NCBI GenBank assembly: GCA_903867845.1
Contig: CAIPSZ010000117.1
Location: 1-10,899 of the forward strand
DNA from: Candidatus Kerfeldbacteria bacterium
GTDB taxonomy: Bacteria > Patescibacteriota > Patescibacteriia > PEXW01
Length of the DNA: 10,899 nucleotides
Direction of reading: 5' to 3'
Shown in pieces: positions 10,398 to 10,899 of the stretch (position 1 is the stretch's first letter; each line of letters starts with the position of its first letter). The translations under genes and the position numbers were made by a program. The notes beneath the pieces are model-generated. The model was not told where the DNA came from, did no database searches, and saw only the letters and a list, made by a program, of their open reading frames with translations.

Positions 10398-10426
10398 ACC
10401 ATAATGCGAGGAGACGGATTCGTCAA
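10398..10426 (-). promoter_or_regulatory. Promoter of the minus-strand membrane protein gene
   Basis: On the minus strand: TTGACG (10421-10426), a 17-nt spacer and TATGGT (10398-10403), then CTTTGCAAAGAAA. The leader of about 55 nt holds the hairpin CGTCGT-CTCGAAT-ACGACG directly before the SD AAGGAGG. Confidence 0.8.
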
Positions 10427-10445
10427 GGCAGGGTAACGTCACGAT

Positions 10446-10473
10446 GAGCGGAACTCCCCGGCTCGCTCTTCTT
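10446..10473 (+). repeat. Copy 2 of the repeated terminator-like hairpin, with no plus-strand gene before it
   Basis: GAGCGGAACTCCCC then GGCTCGCTCTTCTT. It matches 9799-9826 at 25 of 28 bases and resembles 10746-10773. The stem is shorter than in copy 1 (GAGCG/CGCTC plus inner pairs), so its terminator strength is lower. Nothing on the plus strand directly upstream needs terminating, and its end overlaps the -35 box TTGCAT. Confidence 0.75.
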
Positions 10474-10499
10474 GCATGTAAAAGTACCAGTGGTAAGCT
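10472..10499 (+). promoter_or_regulatory. Promoter of the 61-aa gene
   Basis: TTGCAT (10472-10477), a 16-nt spacer and an extended -10, TGGTAAGCT (-10 box 10494-10499), then GGCAGTAAAGAAT. It has the same architecture as 9573-9600. Confidence 0.65.
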
Positions 10500-10536
10500 G
10501 GCAGTAAAGAATATCGCAGCCGAAAGGAGGGCAACC

Positions 10537-10722
10537 ATGCCCGTGCTAACGCCAGAACAGCGCAAGGCATTCCTGAAAAAAGTTGCTGAAACCTACCCTA
10601 ACGGAGAACCTACTTCTGAACAGGTAGCTGCCAAAGCTGTGAGGCTTCGAAAAAGAATGCGCGAAATCGACGACGCACATTTACGCGGACTAAGCAGGAT
10701 CTTCCAGCGCAGATATTGGTAA
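10537..10722 (+). CDS. Small basic helical protein, 61 aa, unknown
   Basis: It begins MPVLTPEQRKAFLKKVAETY and is mostly helical. A first amphipathic helix (5-20) is followed by a PNGEPTSEQ turn and a long Arg/Lys-rich helix (27-44, AAKAVRLRKRMREIDDAH), ending RIFQRRYW. The high basic charge would suit RNA, DNA or ribosome binding, but no known motif is visible. The SD AAAGGAGG (10523-10530) is 6 nt before the ATG. The open frame upstream to 10444 covers the promoter. It has its own promoter and a terminator 23 nt after its stop. I do not recognise a family. Confidence 0.85.
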   Translation: MPVLTPEQRKAFLKKVAETYPNGEPTSEQVAAKAVRLRKRMREIDDAHLRGLSRIFQRRYW

Positions 10723-10745
10723 TGGAGATACCTGCAAATTGAAAT

Positions 10746-10772
10746 GAGCGTACCACCCGGCCCGCTCTTTTT
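10746..10772 (+). terminator. Terminator of the 61-aa gene; copy 3 of the repeated hairpin
   Basis: GAGCG (10746-10750), a 12-nt loop and CGCTC (10763-10767), then TTTTT. The outer sequence is shared with copies 1 and 2, but the inner part has diverged. Confidence 0.7.
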
Positions 10773-10774
10773 CG

Positions 10775-10803
10775 TTGACAAGTCGGCAAAAGCGACTTAC
10801 GTT
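10775..10803 (+). promoter_or_regulatory. Promoter of the last, truncated gene
   Basis: TTGACA (10775-10780), a 17-nt spacer and TACGTT (10798-10803). It begins 2 nt after the preceding T-tract. Confidence 0.7.
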
Positions 10804-10838
10804 TCATTAAGAAATAATAATCAAAAAGTGAGGATTCG

Positions 10839-10899
10839 GTGAAAACGTTCTTGCTCATTACATGGATTTTTCTCCTGGTTATCGCGATCGCTGCAGGTA
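10839..10899 (+). CDS. N-terminus of an exported or membrane protein (cut by window end)
   Basis: A GTG at 10839 starts MKTFLLITWIFLLVIAIAAG, with one basic residue followed by a long hydrophobic run, as in a signal peptide or first membrane helix. TGAGG (10829-10833) lies 5 nt upstream as an SD, and a promoter precedes it with a leader of about 30 nt, the same layout as the other array genes. Only 20 residues are visible, so its size and function are unknown. Confidence 0.6.
   Translation, partial: MKTFLLITWIFLLVIAIAAG

Noticed and set aside
10188..10858. Minus-strand frames of 62-125 codons at the right end
   Set aside because: They lie antisense to the 61-aa gene or in other frames of the membrane-protein gene and cross terminators and promoters.
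7926..10899. Integron cassette array with attC sites
   Set aside because: The hairpins have T-tracts and mostly unrelated stems, no RYYYAAC/GTTRRRY pairs were seen, and each gene has its own promoter, unlike typical integron cassettes.
1..10899. CRISPR array, insertion sequence or rRNA/tRNA genes
   Set aside because: No regularly spaced repeats, transposase-like protein, terminal inverted repeats or recognisable structural RNA genes were found.

Overview
The window looks like a chromosome segment of a Candidate Phyla Radiation (Patescibacteria-type) bacterium. The evidence is that three exported proteins share Asn/Thr/Val-rich linkers of the kind common in Parcubacteria and Uhrbacteria relatives, genes are very tightly packed, and many proteins are small and have no recognisable family. 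The lineage is inferred from style only. The prfB frameshift needs UGA to be read as stop, so this is not a lineage that has recoded UGA.

Left part (1-7400), mostly minus strand. It holds a truncated exported protein, a divergent SLOG/LOG-like Rossmann protein (+), prfB with its programmed +1 frameshift, an HtrA/DegP-type protease, a NodB-type polysaccharide deacetylase with altered metal ligands, and a cobalamin-related module. That module is a cobalamin-riboswitch-like leader with its own terminator, followed by a membrane-anchored DUF4430 (transcobalamin-like) protein and a DUF6580-type membrane protein. After an unidentified plus-strand gene (5590-6024) come cobO/btuR (corrinoid adenosyltransferase) and an M23 lipoprotein in one operon. 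Capture, import and adenosylation genes in a presumably auxotrophic organism suggest a small B12 salvage set, though its transport energy module is not in the window.

Middle part (7400-7980) has no convincing protein gene but contains four strong plus-strand hairpin-T terminators. At least one well-formed promoter-to-terminator unit (about 7417-7512) looks like a structured small RNA with a C-rich apical loop, and its promoter overlaps the cobO promoter. The other units also carry pyrimidine motifs complementary to Shine-Dalgarno (SD) sequences.

Right part (7926-10899) is an array of at least seven small plus-strand genes (43-114 aa, plus one cut by the window end) and one minus-strand membrane protein gene. 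Nearly every gene has its own sigma70-type promoter, its own intrinsic terminator and usually a strong AAAGGAGG-type SD. Terminator T-tracts often run straight into the next -35 box. Several promoters share a -10 and early-transcribed sequence, and a hairpin element is repeated three times, two copies flanking the minus-strand gene. None of these proteins is recognisable by eye. Conserved minus-strand genes, by contrast, often lack an SD, and three of them look leaderless.
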